Part shown: in pieces, positions 8,275-17,088 of the stretch
How positions within the stretch are numbered: position 1 is the first letter of the stretch
Layout: the number at the start of each line of letters is the position of its first letter
Source: Nocardioides renjunii
Lineage (GTDB): Bacteria > Actinomycetota > Actinomycetes > Propionibacteriales > Nocardioidaceae
Reading direction: 5' to 3'
Assembly: GCF_034661175.1 (NCBI RefSeq)
Contig: NZ_CP141058.1
Coordinates: 4,339,085 to 4,403,084, forward strand
DNA length: 64,000 nucleotides
Position numbers and translations under genes: made by a program
Notes under the pieces: model-generated
The model's database searches: none
What the model was told of the DNA's origin: nothing
The model's input: the letters and a program-made list of their open reading frames with translations, nothing else

Positions 8275-10554
8275 TCAGCGGTGGAGGTCGAACCGGTCGT
8301 TGTCCATGACCTTGACCCACGCGGTCACGAAGTCGCGCACGAACTTCTCGCGGGCGTCCTCGCTGGCGTAGACCTCGGCCAGCGCCCGCAGCTGCGAGTG
8401 CGAGCCGAACGCGAGGTCGACCGCGGTGGCGGTCCACTTCACGTCGCCGGTGGCGAGGTCCTGGATCTCGTAGACGTTCTCCGTGTCCTGCGAGGCCTTC
8501 CACCGGGTGCCCGGGGAGAGCAGGTTGGCGAAGAAGTCGTTGCTCAGCACACCGACCCGGTCGGTCAGCACGCCGTGCGACGATCCGCCGTGGTTGGCGC
8601 CCAGCGCGCGGAGACCGCCGACCAGGACGGTCATCTGCGGCGCCGTGAGGTCGAGCATGTAGGCGCGGTCGACCAGCAGCTTCTCGGGCTGGAGCTTCTC
8701 GCCGGGACGGACGTAGTTGCGGAACCCGTCGGCGCGCGGCTCGAGGACCCGGAACGAGTCGACGTCGGTCTGCTCCTGGGTGGCGTCGGTGCGGCCCGGG
8801 TGGAAGGGCACGCTCACCTCGACGCCGGCGTCGCGGGCGGCCTTCTCGACCGCCGCCGACCCACCGAGCACGATGAGGTCGGCCAGGGACACCTGGGCAC
8901 CGCCGCGGCCGTTGAAGTCCGAGCGGACCGACTCGAGCACCTGCAGGACGCGGTCGAGCTCCTCGGGCTGGTTGACCGTCCAGCCGCGCTGCGGCTCGAG
9001 GCGGATGCGGGCACCGTTGGCGCCGCCGCGCTTGTCGGTGTGGCGGTACGACGACGCGGAGGCCCACGCCGTGCTGACCAGGTCCGACACGCTCAGGCCG
9101 GAGTCGAGGACGGCGGCCTTGAGGGTCGCGACGTCGTCGTCGCCGACGAGGTCACCCTCGACCGGCGGCACCGGGTCCTGCCACAGCTGCGGCTCCGGCA
9201 CCCAGGGGCCGAGGTAGCGGGTGACGGGTCCCATGTCGCGGTGGAGCAGCTTGTACCAGGCCTTCGCGAAGGCCAGCGAGAACTCCTCGGGGTTCTCCAG
9301 GAAGCGGCGCGAGATCTTGTCGTACTCGGGGTCGACGCGCAGGGCGAGGTCCGAGGTGAGCATCGTCGGCTTGCGCTTCGGCGAGTCGGGCGTGGGGCCG
9401 GGGATGATCGCCTCGGCGTCCTTGGCCACCCACTGCTTGGCGCCCGCGGGGCTCTCGGTGAGCTCCCACTCGTAGCCGTAGAGGATCTCGAAGTAGCGGT
9501 TGCTCCACTGGGTCGGCACGTCGGTCCAGGTGACCTCGAGGCCGCTGGTGATCGTGTCCTCGCCCTTGCCGGACCCGTGCTCGCTGATCCAGCCGAGGCC
9601 CTGGTTCTCGATCGGGGCGCCCTCGGGCTCGGGACCGATCAGGTCGGGGTTGCCGTTGCCGTGGGTCTTGCCGAAGGTGTGGCCGCCGGCGATGAGGGCG
9701 ACGGTCTCCTCGTCGTTCATCGCCATCCGGGCGAAGGTGGTGCGGATGTCGCGCGCCGAGGCGAGCGGGTCGGGGTTGCCGTTCGGGCCCTCGGGGTTGA
9801 CGTAGATCAGGCCCATCTGGACCGCACCGAGCGACTCCTCGAGCTCGCGGTCGCCGGTGTAGCGCTCGTCGCCGAGCCAGGTGTCCTCGGGACCCCAGAA
9901 GATCTCCTCGGGCTCCCACACGTCCTGCCGGCCGAAGGCGAAGCCGAAGGTCTCGAAGCCCATGTCCTCCAGCGCGACGTTGCCGGCGAGGACGATGAGG
10001 TCGGCCCACGAGATCTTCTGGCCGTACTTCTGCTTGACCGGCCACAGGAGGCGCCGGGCCTTGTCGAGGTTGGCGTTGTCGGGCCAGCTGTTGAGCGGGG
10101 CGAAGCGCTGCCCGCCGTCGCCGGCGCCGCCGCGCCCGTCGTAGATGCGGTAGGTGCCGGCCGAGTGCCAGCTCATCCGGATCATCAGGCCGCCGTAGTG
10201 ACCGAAGTCGGCGGGCCACCAGTCCTGGGAGGTGGTGAGCACCTCGGCGATGTCGCGCTTGAGGGCGTCGACGTCGAGGGAGGCGAAGGCCGAGGCGTAG
10301 TCGAAGTCCTCGCCCAGCGGGTCGACCTTGGAGGAGTGGGCGCGCAGCACCGACAGGTCGACCTGCTCGGGCCACCAGTCGCGGATGCTGTGCGGACGGC
10401 CGCCGGCCACGGGGGTCGGGGAGTCGATCGCCGGGTTCTCGCTCTCGCTGCCCTCGGCGGCGGCGGAGTCGTGCATGACCGGGCAGCCGGCCGCGGCCTT
10501 CCGGTCCACCCCCTGGGGGCTCTCGGTGACGTCGTTGTCCTGGCTGTCGGTCAT
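8275..10554 (-). CDS. katG: Catalase-peroxidase KatG
   Basis: A 759-residue haem enzyme that removes H2O2 by catalase and peroxidase reactions. It has the full two-domain length. Distal residues R126, W129 and H130 (MIRMSWHSAGTYR), the adduct partners Y251 (LIYVNPEGPNG) and M277, and proximal H292 (AGGHTFGKTHG) are all at the expected spacing. S337 (TITSG) corresponds to Ser315 of the M. tuberculosis enzyme. ATG at 10554 follows GGAAGGAAA. It lies 51 bp downstream of furA, so both are likely induced together when FurA loses its metal. Confidence 0.98.
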   Translation of the reverse strand: MTDSQDNDVTESPQGVDRKAAAGCPVMHDSAAAEGSESENPAIDSPTPVAGGRPHSIRDWWPEQVDLSVLRAHSSKVDPLGEDFDYASAFASLDVDALKRDIAEVLTTSQDWWPADFGHYGGLMIRMSWHSAGTYRIYDGRGGAGDGGQRFAPLNSWPDNANLDKARRLLWPVKQKYGQKISWADLIVLAGNVALEDMGFETFGFAFGRQDVWEPEEIFWGPEDTWLGDERYTGDRELEESLGAVQMGLIYVNPEGPNGNPDPLASARDIRTTFARMAMNDEETVALIAGGHTFGKTHGNGNPDLIGPEPEGAPIENQGLGWISEHGSGKGEDTITSGLEVTWTDVPTQWSNRYFEILYGYEWELTESPAGAKQWVAKDAEAIIPGPTPDSPKRKPTMLTSDLALRVDPEYDKISRRFLENPEEFSLAFAKAWYKLLHRDMGPVTRYLGPWVPEPQLWQDPVPPVEGDLVGDDDVATLKAAVLDSGLSVSDLVSTAWASASSYRHTDKRGGANGARIRLEPQRGWTVNQPEELDRVLQVLESVRSDFNGRGGAQVSLADLIVLGGSAAVEKAARDAGVEVSVPFHPGRTDATQEQTDVDSFRVLEPRADGFRNYVRPGEKLQPEKLLVDRAYMLDLTAPQMTVLVGGLRALGANHGGSSHGVLTDRVGVLSNDFFANLLSPGTRWKASQDTENVYEIQDLATGDVKWTATAVDLAFGSHSQLRALAEVYASEDAREKFVRDFVTAWVKVMDNDRFDLHR

Positions 10555-10605
10555 GGCTTTCCTTCCGGGGGTACGGATGTGGCTCAGGTGCGGATCAGGT
10601 ACGGA

Positions 10606-11025
10606 TCAGGCGGCGGTGCAGGCGGGGCAGGTGCCCCAGTAGGTGACCTCGGCCTCGTCGACGACGAAGCCGTGGGTGTCGGCGGCGTGCAGGCAGGGGC
10701 GTACGCCGACGGCGCAGTCGACGTCGGCGACCACGCCGCACGAGCGGCACACGACGTGGTGGTGGTTGTCGCCCACGCGCAGCTCGTAGCGGGCCGGCGA
10801 GCCCGCGGGCTGGATCCTGCGGACCAGGCCGGACTCGGACAGCACGCCGAGGACGTCGTAGACGGCCTGGTGCGACACGCCCGGCTCCTCGAGGCGGACG
10901 GCCGTGAGGACGGAGCCGGTGTCGGCGTGGGGGTGCTGGCGGAGTGCGCGCAGGACGGCGAGACGCGGCCGGGTGACCCGCAGGTCGGCGCCGCGGAGCA
11001 GGTGCTCGAACTCGCTGTCGTCCAT
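10606..11025 (-). CDS. furA: FurA, Fur-family repressor of katG
   Basis: A 139-residue metal-dependent repressor. A winged helix (RVTRPRLAVLRAL ... HQAVYDVLGVL) is followed by the metal site N-H-H-H-V-V-C-R-S-C-G and a C-terminal C-P-A-C pair. ATG at 11025 was chosen because GGTGGGAG precedes it and homologous FurA proteins begin at this point; a longer frame reaches 11061 but would run into the operator. It is the first gene of the furA-katG operon and probably autoregulated through the palindrome at 11048-11062. Confidence 0.94.
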   Translation of the reverse strand: MDDSEFEHLLRGADLRVTRPRLAVLRALRQHPHADTGSVLTAVRLEEPGVSHQAVYDVLGVLSESGLVRRIQPAGSPARYELRVGDNHHHVVCRSCGVVADVDCAVGVRPCLHAADTHGFVVDEAEVTYWGTCPACTAA

Positions 11026-11047
11026 CGCTCCCACCCTGCCGACTTTT

Positions 11048-11062
11048 CTTGAACGAGTCAAG
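11048..11062. promoter_or_regulatory. Candidate FurA operator
   Basis: A perfect interrupted palindrome, CTTGA-N5-TCAAG, lies 22 bp upstream of the furA start in an AT-richer patch. It resembles the element at the furA promoter of mycobacteria, which contains a TCTTGAC half. Binding here would block furA-katG transcription. Confidence 0.65.
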
Positions 11063-11146
11063 TTTGTCGGGACGGCCGTGCGGGACGCCGTGGGGACCGT
11101 TCGTCGATCCCCACGACGCCCGCGGGAGGCACGTGTCGGGCGGGTG

Positions 11147-12016
11147 TCAGCTGGCGTCGAGCCGGGACACCTCGTCGGCGCTGAGCTCGATGTCGGCCGC
11201 CGCGGCCGAGTCGGTGATGGAGGAGGGACGCTTCGCGCCGGGGATCGGGATGACCACCGGCGACTGGGCGAGCTCCCAGGCGAGCGCCACCTGCTGGGCG
11301 CTCACGCCGCGCTCGCCGGCGATCTCGGCGAAGGCGGGGTGCTTCTCGGCCAGCTCCTTGGCGTCGGAGAGGCCACCGAGCGGGCTCCACGGCAGGAAGG
11401 CCAGGCCGAGCTCCTCGCAGACCTCGATCTCGGGGCGGCTGGAGCGGAACTTGGGGCTGAACTGGTTCTGCACGCTGACCAACCGCTCGCCCAATACGGC
11501 GTGCGCGGCGCGGATCTGGTCGGGGTCGGCGTTGGAGAGGCCGATGTGCGCGACCTTGCCGCTGTCGGCGATCTCCGCGAGCGTGCCGATGACCTCGTCG
11601 TAGGGGACCTTCGGGTCGGGGCGGTGGTGCTGCCACAGGGCGACCTGCTCGACGCCGAGGCGCTGCAGGCTCTCGTCGACGGCGCTGCGGAGGTGGTCGG
11701 CCGAGCTGTCGGTGTCCCAGCCACCGCCCTCGGTGCGGACGTGGCCGCCCTTGGTGGCGAGCAGGACGCGGTCGCGCACGCCCAGCTCGTCGAGGATGGA
11801 GGCGATGAGGCGCTCGTTCTCGCCTTGCGCGCCGGCCCCCTTCTCGTCGCCGGGGCCGTAGGCGTCGGCGGTGTCGAAGAGGGTGACGCCGGCGTCGAGC
11901 GCGGCGGAGACGGTGTCGACGAGCTGCTGTCGGGGCTGGGTGCCGGTCTGGTCGAAGGTCATCAGGCCCAGGCCGATGGCGCCGACCTGCTGGGTTCCGA
12001 GGGTGCGAGTCTGCAT
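11147..12016 (-). CDS. Aldo/keto reductase
   Basis: A 289-residue NADPH-dependent (alpha/beta)8 oxidoreductase. The catalytic tetrad is visible: D and Y in FDTADAYG, K in LLATKGGH and H in LWQHHRPDP. The cofactor-binding P-I-P-G-A-K-R-P-S-S is near the C-terminus. ATG at 12016 has TAGGGT at 12024-12029 with a 7-nt spacer and no Shine-Dalgarno sequence, so it is probably leaderless. The substrate is unknown; the family reduces aldehydes and ketones. Confidence 0.92.
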   Translation of the reverse strand: MQTRTLGTQQVGAIGLGLMTFDQTGTQPRQQLVDTVSAALDAGVTLFDTADAYGPGDEKGAGAQGENERLIASILDELGVRDRVLLATKGGHVRTEGGGWDTDSSADHLRSAVDESLQRLGVEQVALWQHHRPDPKVPYDEVIGTLAEIADSGKVAHIGLSNADPDQIRAAHAVLGERLVSVQNQFSPKFRSSRPEIEVCEELGLAFLPWSPLGGLSDAKELAEKHPAFAEIAGERGVSAQQVALAWELAQSPVVIPIPGAKRPSSITDSAAAADIELSADEVSRLDAS

Positions 12017-12058
12017 GGATCCGACCCTACGACGCGCAGCCCAAGCCCGACCCGGGGG

Positions 12059-12496
12059 TCACACGGCGTTGACGCGGAACGTGTCGAGGAGCCCGAAGGC
12101 GGCGACGGCGTGCGAGCTGAGGTCGTCGCCGACCGACTGCCGGGCGAAGTCTCCGAAGTCCTGCAGGTCGGCGATCTCGCGGGCGGTGACGTTGCGGAAG
12201 CCCATCGACCAGGTCGCGAACGCCCGTTGGACGACGTGCCTGCGGTCCACCACGCGCACGTCGGTGTGGCGGGCGTCGGCGGTGATCACGTCGATCAGCC
12301 CGTCGATGACGTCCTCGGGCCCCTCGAGGGTCTGGATGACGGTGCCGCCGCTGTAGAGGAGCAGGCCGGTCACACCGAGCCGCTCGTTCTTCGGGCGGAT
12401 CTGCTCGATGAGGTCGACCAGCTCGGCGACCGACATCAGCTGCATCGCGGAGCTGGTGTAGGTGATGGTGAGCAGGGTCGGGTCGTCACTGTCCAT
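12059..12496 (-). CDS. Short BLUF-domain blue-light photoreceptor
   Basis: About 145 residues, essentially one BLUF (FAD-binding blue-light) domain plus two C-terminal helices. The photocycle residues Y13, N37, Q55, W96 and M98 have exactly the spacing of AppA (Y21, N45, Q63, W104, M106). There is no output domain, so it must act by protein-protein contact. ATG at 12496 gives the compact domain; earlier in-frame starts exist at 12535 and at GTG 12565, the latter overlapping the upstream stop as GTGA. It is probably co-transcribed with the oxidoreductase. Confidence 0.88.
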   Translation of the reverse strand: MDSDDPTLLTITYTSSAMQLMSVAELVDLIEQIRPKNERLGVTGLLLYSGGTVIQTLEGPEDVIDGLIDVITADARHTDVRVVDRRHVVQRAFATWSMGFRNVTAREIADLQDFGDFARQSVGDDLSSHAVAAFGLLDTFRVNAV

Positions 12497-12561
12497 GGCT
12501 CGGTCGAGGCTAGCCACCGTGAGGGGGGTGGACATCACCCCAGGGGAGACAGGTGTGCCCC

Positions 12562-13494
12562 TCACACCGTGACGACGATCTTGCCGCCGGGGCTCCCCTC
12601 CTCGGAGAGCCGGTGCGCGTCGGCGATCTCGTCCAGCGGGAACGTGCGCGCCACGGTCACCCGGAGCCGTCCCTGCTCCACGAGGGCGGCGAGCGCGTCG
12701 AGACCGTCGCGGTCGGGGCGCACGAAGAGGTAGCGGCCGCCGATCTCGGCCACCGCGCCCGGGTCGATGATGCTGACCACCCGGGCCGGGTCCTTCACCT
12801 GGGCCGCCGCGTCCGCGAGGGCGTCGCCGCCGACCAGGTCGAGCACGGCGTCGACGGGGCCACCGTGGGCGGCGAGCTGCTCGCTGACGGGACCGGCGTG
12901 GTGGTCGAGCACGACGGTCGCGCCCAGCTCGCGCACGAGGTCGTGGTGGGCGGGTGAGGCCGTGCCGACGACCTCGGCACCGCGGGCCACGGCGATCTGC
13001 ACGGCGAGCTGCCCCACCCCGCCGGAGGCGGCGTGCACCAGCACGCGATCGCCGGGACCGACCTCGAGCAGCTCGGTGAGCGCCTGGTGGGCGGTGAGGC
13101 CCGCGAGCGGGACGGCGGCCGCCTCCTCGAAGGACATCGACGGCGGCTTGAGCGCGACGGTCCGCTCGGGAGCCGGGACCAGCTCGGCGGCGGTGCCCTG
13201 GGAGACGTCGTCGCGGCGGACGTAGCCCCAGACCTCGTCCCCGACCCGGACGCCGGTGCGCACCGCCGGCCCGACCGCCTCCACGACCCCGGCGACGTCC
13301 CAGCCGGGGATGATCGGCAGGTGGTGGGGGAACGCGCCGCTCAGATGGCCCTCGCGCACCTTCCAGTCGACGGGGTTCACGCTGGTGGCCCGGACCCGGA
13401 CGAGCACGGAGTCCGGCCCGACGGGCGGGTCGGGCCGCTCTCCCACGGTCAGCACCTCGGGACCGCCGAAGGTGTCGTAGCTGGCTGCGCGCAT
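12562..13494 (-). CDS. NADP-dependent zinc-less quinone oxidoreductase-like protein (MDR family)
   Basis: 310 residues of the medium-chain dehydrogenase/reductase fold. A GroES-like domain (SVNPVDWKVREGHL, PGWDVAGVVEAVG) is followed by a Rossmann domain with VHAASGGVGQLAVQIA. The Cys ligands of the structural and catalytic zinc sites are absent, as in quinone reductases. ATG at 13494 follows AGGAG by 6 nt. It is the first gene of a likely two-gene unit with the BLUF receptor. Confidence 0.9.
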   Translation of the reverse strand: MRAASYDTFGGPEVLTVGERPDPPVGPDSVLVRVRATSVNPVDWKVREGHLSGAFPHHLPIIPGWDVAGVVEAVGPAVRTGVRVGDEVWGYVRRDDVSQGTAAELVPAPERTVALKPPSMSFEEAAAVPLAGLTAHQALTELLEVGPGDRVLVHAASGGVGQLAVQIAVARGAEVVGTASPAHHDLVRELGATVVLDHHAGPVSEQLAAHGGPVDAVLDLVGGDALADAAAQVKDPARVVSIIDPGAVAEIGGRYLFVRPDRDGLDALAALVEQGRLRVTVARTFPLDEIADAHRLSEEGSPGGKIVVTV

Positions 13495-13584
13495 GCTGGT
13501 CTCCTGATGTCGTCGGGGGCGCCGGTCGCCGGCGCCCGCACGGTCAACCGTCGCAGGGACGGGTGGTGTTCCCGTCCCGGCGGG

Positions 13585-13896
13585 TCAGTCGACGTCGATG
13601 CCCGTGACCCACCGCTCGCCGGGGTCGCCGCCCCAGGCGTCCCAGGCCACGCGACCGGGCGAGGGGAAGCCGTCGCCACCCTGCGTGAAGCCCTCGGCGT
13701 CCTTGTCCACGGTGTGCCGCGCGAAGTAGCCCTGCATCTTCTTCACGTCGGCGTCGCTGACGTCCTTGCCGTCGGCGAGCTGGTGGGCGCGGTGGCGCCC
13801 GACGTCGGTGAAGCCCTTGCCGGCCCTGCCCTCCTCGATCCACCGGACGGCGCGCTGGGCCGCCTCCTGCACGTCCTTCGGGGGCTGGTGTGCCAC
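13585..13896 (-). CDS. Small orphan protein resembling a domain attached to phage head proteases
   Basis: 103 residues starting at GTG 13896 behind GGAGGAGAC. The pattern Q-x-A-A-Q-R-A-x-x-W-I-E-E-G ... A-H-Q-L-A-D-G-K-D-V-S ... Y-F-A-R-H ... G-F-P-S-P-G-R-V-A-W-D-A-W-G-G-D-P-G resembles a helical domain I recall from actinophage prohead protease/portal-associated proteins (recalled, not searched). No other phage gene is nearby. The first residues may be a domesticated phage fragment or a stand-alone family. Function unknown. Confidence 0.6.
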   Translation of the reverse strand: MAHQPPKDVQEAAQRAVRWIEEGRAGKGFTDVGRHRAHQLADGKDVSDADVKKMQGYFARHTVDKDAEGFTQGGDGFPSPGRVAWDAWGGDPGERWVTGIDVD

Positions 13897-14070
13897 GTCT
13901 CCTCCAGGCTGGGTCTCGGCGTACGGGCCGCCCACGCTAGGTCGCTCTCCACCGCCACCGCCCCACCCCGTGGGACGAGCGCATCCCGACGGCCCGGGGC
14001 GATCCCGGGGCCCGGCAAGGGAAGCCTGTCCTGTCTGGACGGACGCCCGATCGAGGGGGATCGTCGGGAC

Positions 14071-14361
14071 ATGACCACCATGAACCTGCCGATCGTCAGC
14101 TCGTGCAGCGTCGACGGCTGCTCCTACAACCACGACCACGACTGCCACGCCGGTGCGATCACCGTCACCGGCTCCGCGGGCGCCGCCTGCGGCACCTTCG
14201 TCCACACCGCCGACAAGGGCGGCGTCGACGCCCACGGCCGCGTGGGCGCCTGCCACCGCGCGGACTGCCGCCACAACGACCACCTCGAGTGCACCGCCTC
14301 CGGTGTCGACGTGGGTGCCGGCGCCGATCCCGCCGACTGCCTCACCTTCGCGCCGGCCTGA
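14071..14361 (+). CDS. DUF1540 Cys-rich protein with two repeats
   Basis: 96 residues. Two copies of a short Cys/His motif are visible: C-S-V-D-G-C-S-Y-N-H-D-H-D-C at residues ~11-24 and C-H-R-A-D-C-R-H-N-D-H-L-E-C near ~62-75. This is the DUF1540 pattern and probably binds metal. ATG at 14071 follows GAGGGGGA by about 12 nt. Function unknown. A strong hairpin follows the gene. Confidence 0.82.
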   Translation: MTTMNLPIVSSCSVDGCSYNHDHDCHAGAITVTGSAGAACGTFVHTADKGGVDAHGRVGACHRADCRHNDHLECTASGVDVGAGADPADCLTFAPA

Positions 14362-14419
14362 GCCGACCGGTTCCATCCGCCACAACGGCGGCGAACGGCC
14401 CCGCCGCGGGCGGTGGTGG

Positions 14420-14458
14420 TCCGACGGCCCGGGGCTCTGGGTACCCCGGACCGTCGGA
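14420..14458. terminator. Bidirectional hairpin terminator
   Basis: TCCGACGG at 14420-14427 pairs with CCGTCGGA at 14451-14458. Inside these, CCGGGG pairs with CCCCGG around a 9-nt loop, with one C/A mismatch between the two stems. It lies between the convergent DUF1540 gene and the secreted multidomain gene. There is no U-tract, as is common in high-GC actinobacteria. Confidence 0.72.
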
Positions 14459-14472
14459 GACTCAGGGGCGGG

Positions 14473-16917
14473 TCAGCGCCGGTGCACCCTCACCTTGACC
14501 GTGCGAACGGCCGCCAGCGTGCGGTCGTCACCGGCGTAGGCGATCCTCAGCCTCGTCGTGCCTGCCGCCTCGAGGACCGGCAGGGTGAAGGTCACCCGGC
14601 CGGCGCGGAGCCGGCCGGTGAGCTTCCTCGACCCGACCCGCAGCGTGACCTTGCCCGACGGGGTCGTCCCGGCGGCAGCCACGCGGACCACCACCTTCGC
14701 TCGCGTCCTCCCCGCCAGCACCGTGCCGGGCCTGACCTTCACGGTCATGGTCGGCTTCACCTGGGTGACCGGTGCCGGAGCGGGCGTCGGCGTGGGGGTC
14801 GGCGTGGGGGTCGGCGTGGGCGCGGGAGTGGGCGTGGGGGTCGGGACGGGCGGGGCGGCGGTCACGACGACCGGCAGGGACACCGTGGTCCCGGTGGTGG
14901 TGCCGACGATCCGCACCGTGGTGGGACCGGTGGGCAGGTCGGCCGGGATCGTGGCCCGCACCGCGACGGTGCCGTCCCCGTCGAGGAGGTTGTCGGTGCG
15001 GGTGCCGTCCACCGGGAACGACCCGGCGGGCCGGCCCCCGATCGTCACGTCGACGGCGGTGTCGCGGGGGTCCGTCGGAGCGGAGTAGGACCACGAGCTG
15101 AGGTCGACGGCGTACGTCGTGCCGGCGGCGTACGACGCCTGCGCCCCACCGGGGACGCTGACCCCGATCGCCCGCTGGGTCCGCGGCACGGCGAGCGGGC
15201 CGGCGGCGGAGGTGTCGGCGACGTAGGCCGCGAGGGCCGACACCGTGCTCGCCTGGCGGACCTGGGGGACGAGCCCGGCGGTGAACCCGCGGAAGTTGTC
15301 GGCTCCGGCCGCGAGCGACTGGCCGACCGTGACCGAGTAGTTGCCGGTCGGGTTGAGCGCGACTCCGTCCAGCCACATGCCGGTGATCCGGTCGCCCTGA
15401 GGGCGGGTGGGGTCGTGGGTCCAGGTGAATCCGGACGAGGCCCCGAGGCGCAGGAACGCCGGGCTCGGCACCGTGCCGCCGGCCGTGAGCTGCCACTGCT
15501 GCTCCAGCACGGTCTTGATCCGCGCCCCGGTGAGGCGCATGTTGACCAGCGGCTCGTCGGCGACGGCGGCGGCCGCCTGGGCGTACGTCGTGGTGGCCGG
15601 GTAGGTGCCGCCGGCGACGAGGTCGGCCTTCAGCGCCGTGGGACTGGTGAAGGAGATCCGCGCCGTGCCCCCGCTGCTGGCGCGGGTCGCCCACCGCTGG
15701 GCGTCCGCGACGAGGTTGCCGAGGGTCGACTCGCCGCCGGGGTTGGGGGTCGTGCCGTTGGCCCGGGTGGCCCTGCGGGCGGGCCCGGCGAGCGGTCCGA
15801 GGGCGACGCCCGGCTGCACCTGGACGTCACGGAAGTCGACCTGCGCGGACTCGCTGCGGTTCTCGAGGCCGATGAAGCCGCCTGCGGCGACGGTCCTGTC
15901 CACGGCGTTGACGGGGGTGCCGTTGAGGAGGACGCGGATCCGGGCGGGGGTGACCTGGATCGAGAACCGGTTCCACTGCGTGACGGGCCTGGTCGCGGCC
16001 GCGAGCGCGGCGGCGTCCGCGGCCTGGACCACGCTCCCGTCCGCGGACCGGATCGTGGCGGTGTCGGTGGCGCCGATCATCACGCGGTAGCCGCCGGTGG
16101 GCTGGACACCGGTGTTGGTGCTCGAGCCGACGAGCACGCTCGAGGCGTCGTCGACGTCCTTCCGCCTCCAGTCCAGCCCGAGGGTGTAGGCACCGGACTG
16201 CTGCTGGGTGGTCGTGGCTCTGGTCCAGGTGGTGCCCGGACCGCGGAACCCGCGGATGGTGCAGTCGGTCTGGTGCCCGAAGCCGCCGGCTCCGGCCTTG
16301 CGCCACTGGTCGAAGGAGGCGAAGGTGCCGTCGAAGAGCCGCGCCGCGCCGGTGGCGAGCGGGGTGGGGGCGCAGGTGTCGGGTGCCGTGCCGCCGACCT
16401 GGATCGCGTCGAAGTTGAGCCGGCACATCTCCTGTGTCCGGTCGCAGCTGATGGCGAGGGTGTTGGTCCCCTGCACGAGGGCGACGTCGGCGCGGGCGAA
16501 CTCCCAGTCCTCCCAGCTCCCGGTCAGGGGGTAGGGCACGACCTGCCGGGTGCCGTTGGCGACCAGGCCCATGGAGCGGGTGACGTTCTCCTCCGCGCTC
16601 AGCGGGCCGGCGGCGTACCGGATCCACACCGGGTAGGTGCCGGCCTCCGGCACGGTGACCGTCATGGTGGAGGTCATCCCGGTCTCGCGGAACGTGTAGG
16701 ACCCGGAGCCGGAGAAGTTGCCGTGGTCGCCGGAGTTGAGCGCCGGCCCACCGCTGATCTGGCCGTCCTCCACCTCGAGCCAGGCGACCTGGGTGTCGCC
16801 GGGCGCAGCGGCGGCCGAACCCGCCGCGACGGCCAGTCCGGCGACCCCGAGCGACACGGACAGGAGTGCCGTGGACGCACGGCGCAGGCGGGCGGGACGG
16901 ATGACGGAACGACGCAC
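14473..16917 (-). CDS. Secreted multidomain protein: CBM6-like, DUF1080, 5'-nucleotidase C-terminal domain, Ig-like
   Basis: 814 residues. GTG at 16917 follows GAGGAG by 6 nt and begins a signal peptide (basic start, hydrophobic core, S-A-A-A-A). Next come a CBM6-like domain (~45-175), a DUF1080/3-keto-disaccharide hydrolase-like sandwich (~190-375, LFDGTFASFDQWRKAG), a 5'-nucleotidase C-terminal substrate domain (~395-590, LGNLVADAQRW ... RLTGARIKTVLEQQW), a beta domain, a Pro-Thr repeat linker (~695-725) and a basic Ig-like domain. The metallophosphatase domain that normally precedes the nucleotidase C-domain is absent, so nucleotide hydrolysis is unlikely. A role in wall or carbohydrate binding is inferred. 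Confidence 0.82.
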   Translation of the reverse strand: MRRSVIRPARLRRASTALLSVSLGVAGLAVAAGSAAAAPGDTQVAWLEVEDGQISGGPALNSGDHGNFSGSGSYTFRETGMTSTMTVTVPEAGTYPVWIRYAAGPLSAEENVTRSMGLVANGTRQVVPYPLTGSWEDWEFARADVALVQGTNTLAISCDRTQEMCRLNFDAIQVGGTAPDTCAPTPLATGAARLFDGTFASFDQWRKAGAGGFGHQTDCTIRGFRGPGTTWTRATTTQQQSGAYTLGLDWRRKDVDDASSVLVGSSTNTGVQPTGGYRVMIGATDTATIRSADGSVVQAADAAALAAATRPVTQWNRFSIQVTPARIRVLLNGTPVNAVDRTVAAGGFIGLENRSESAQVDFRDVQVQPGVALGPLAGPARRATRANGTTPNPGGESTLGNLVADAQRWATRASSGGTARISFTSPTALKADLVAGGTYPATTTYAQAAAAVADEPLVNMRLTGARIKTVLEQQWQLTAGGTVPSPAFLRLGASSGFTWTHDPTRPQGDRITGMWLDGVALNPTGNYSVTVGQSLAAGADNFRGFTAGLVPQVRQASTVSALAAYVADTSAAGPLAVPRTQRAIGVSVPGGAQASYAAGTTYAVDLSSWSYSAPTDPRDTAVDVTIGGRPAGSFPVDGTRTDNLLDGDGTVAVRATIPADLPTGPTTVRIVGTTTGTTVSLPVVVTAAPPVPTPTPTPAPTPTPTPTPTPTPAPAPVTQVKPTMTVKVRPGTVLAGRTRAKVVVRVAAAGTTPSGKVTLRVGSRKLTGRLRAGRVTFTLPVLEAAGTTRLRIAYAGDDRTLAAVRTVKVRVHRR

Positions 16918-17088
16918 GACGGGCTCCTCTGCGGGCGCTGTGACGCACGCCACAGCCGAGTCGCACGCTAGCGGCGTCGGTTCAGCATGTCGAACCACGT
17001 TCCACATCGTGGAACTCCTCCGGTTGTGGTGCCGCGAGCCGATCAAGAGTTCACATTCCTGACCGCCGCACGGTGCGACACTCGAGTC

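Noticed and set aside
8200..11052. 950-codon plus-strand frame opposite katG and furA
   Set aside because: Low-complexity antisense frame typical of GC-rich DNA; katG and furA residues are all in place on the other strand.
14413..16971. Large plus-strand frame opposite the multidomain secreted protein
   Set aside because: No recognisable domain or ribosome site; the minus-strand product has a signal peptide and four domains.
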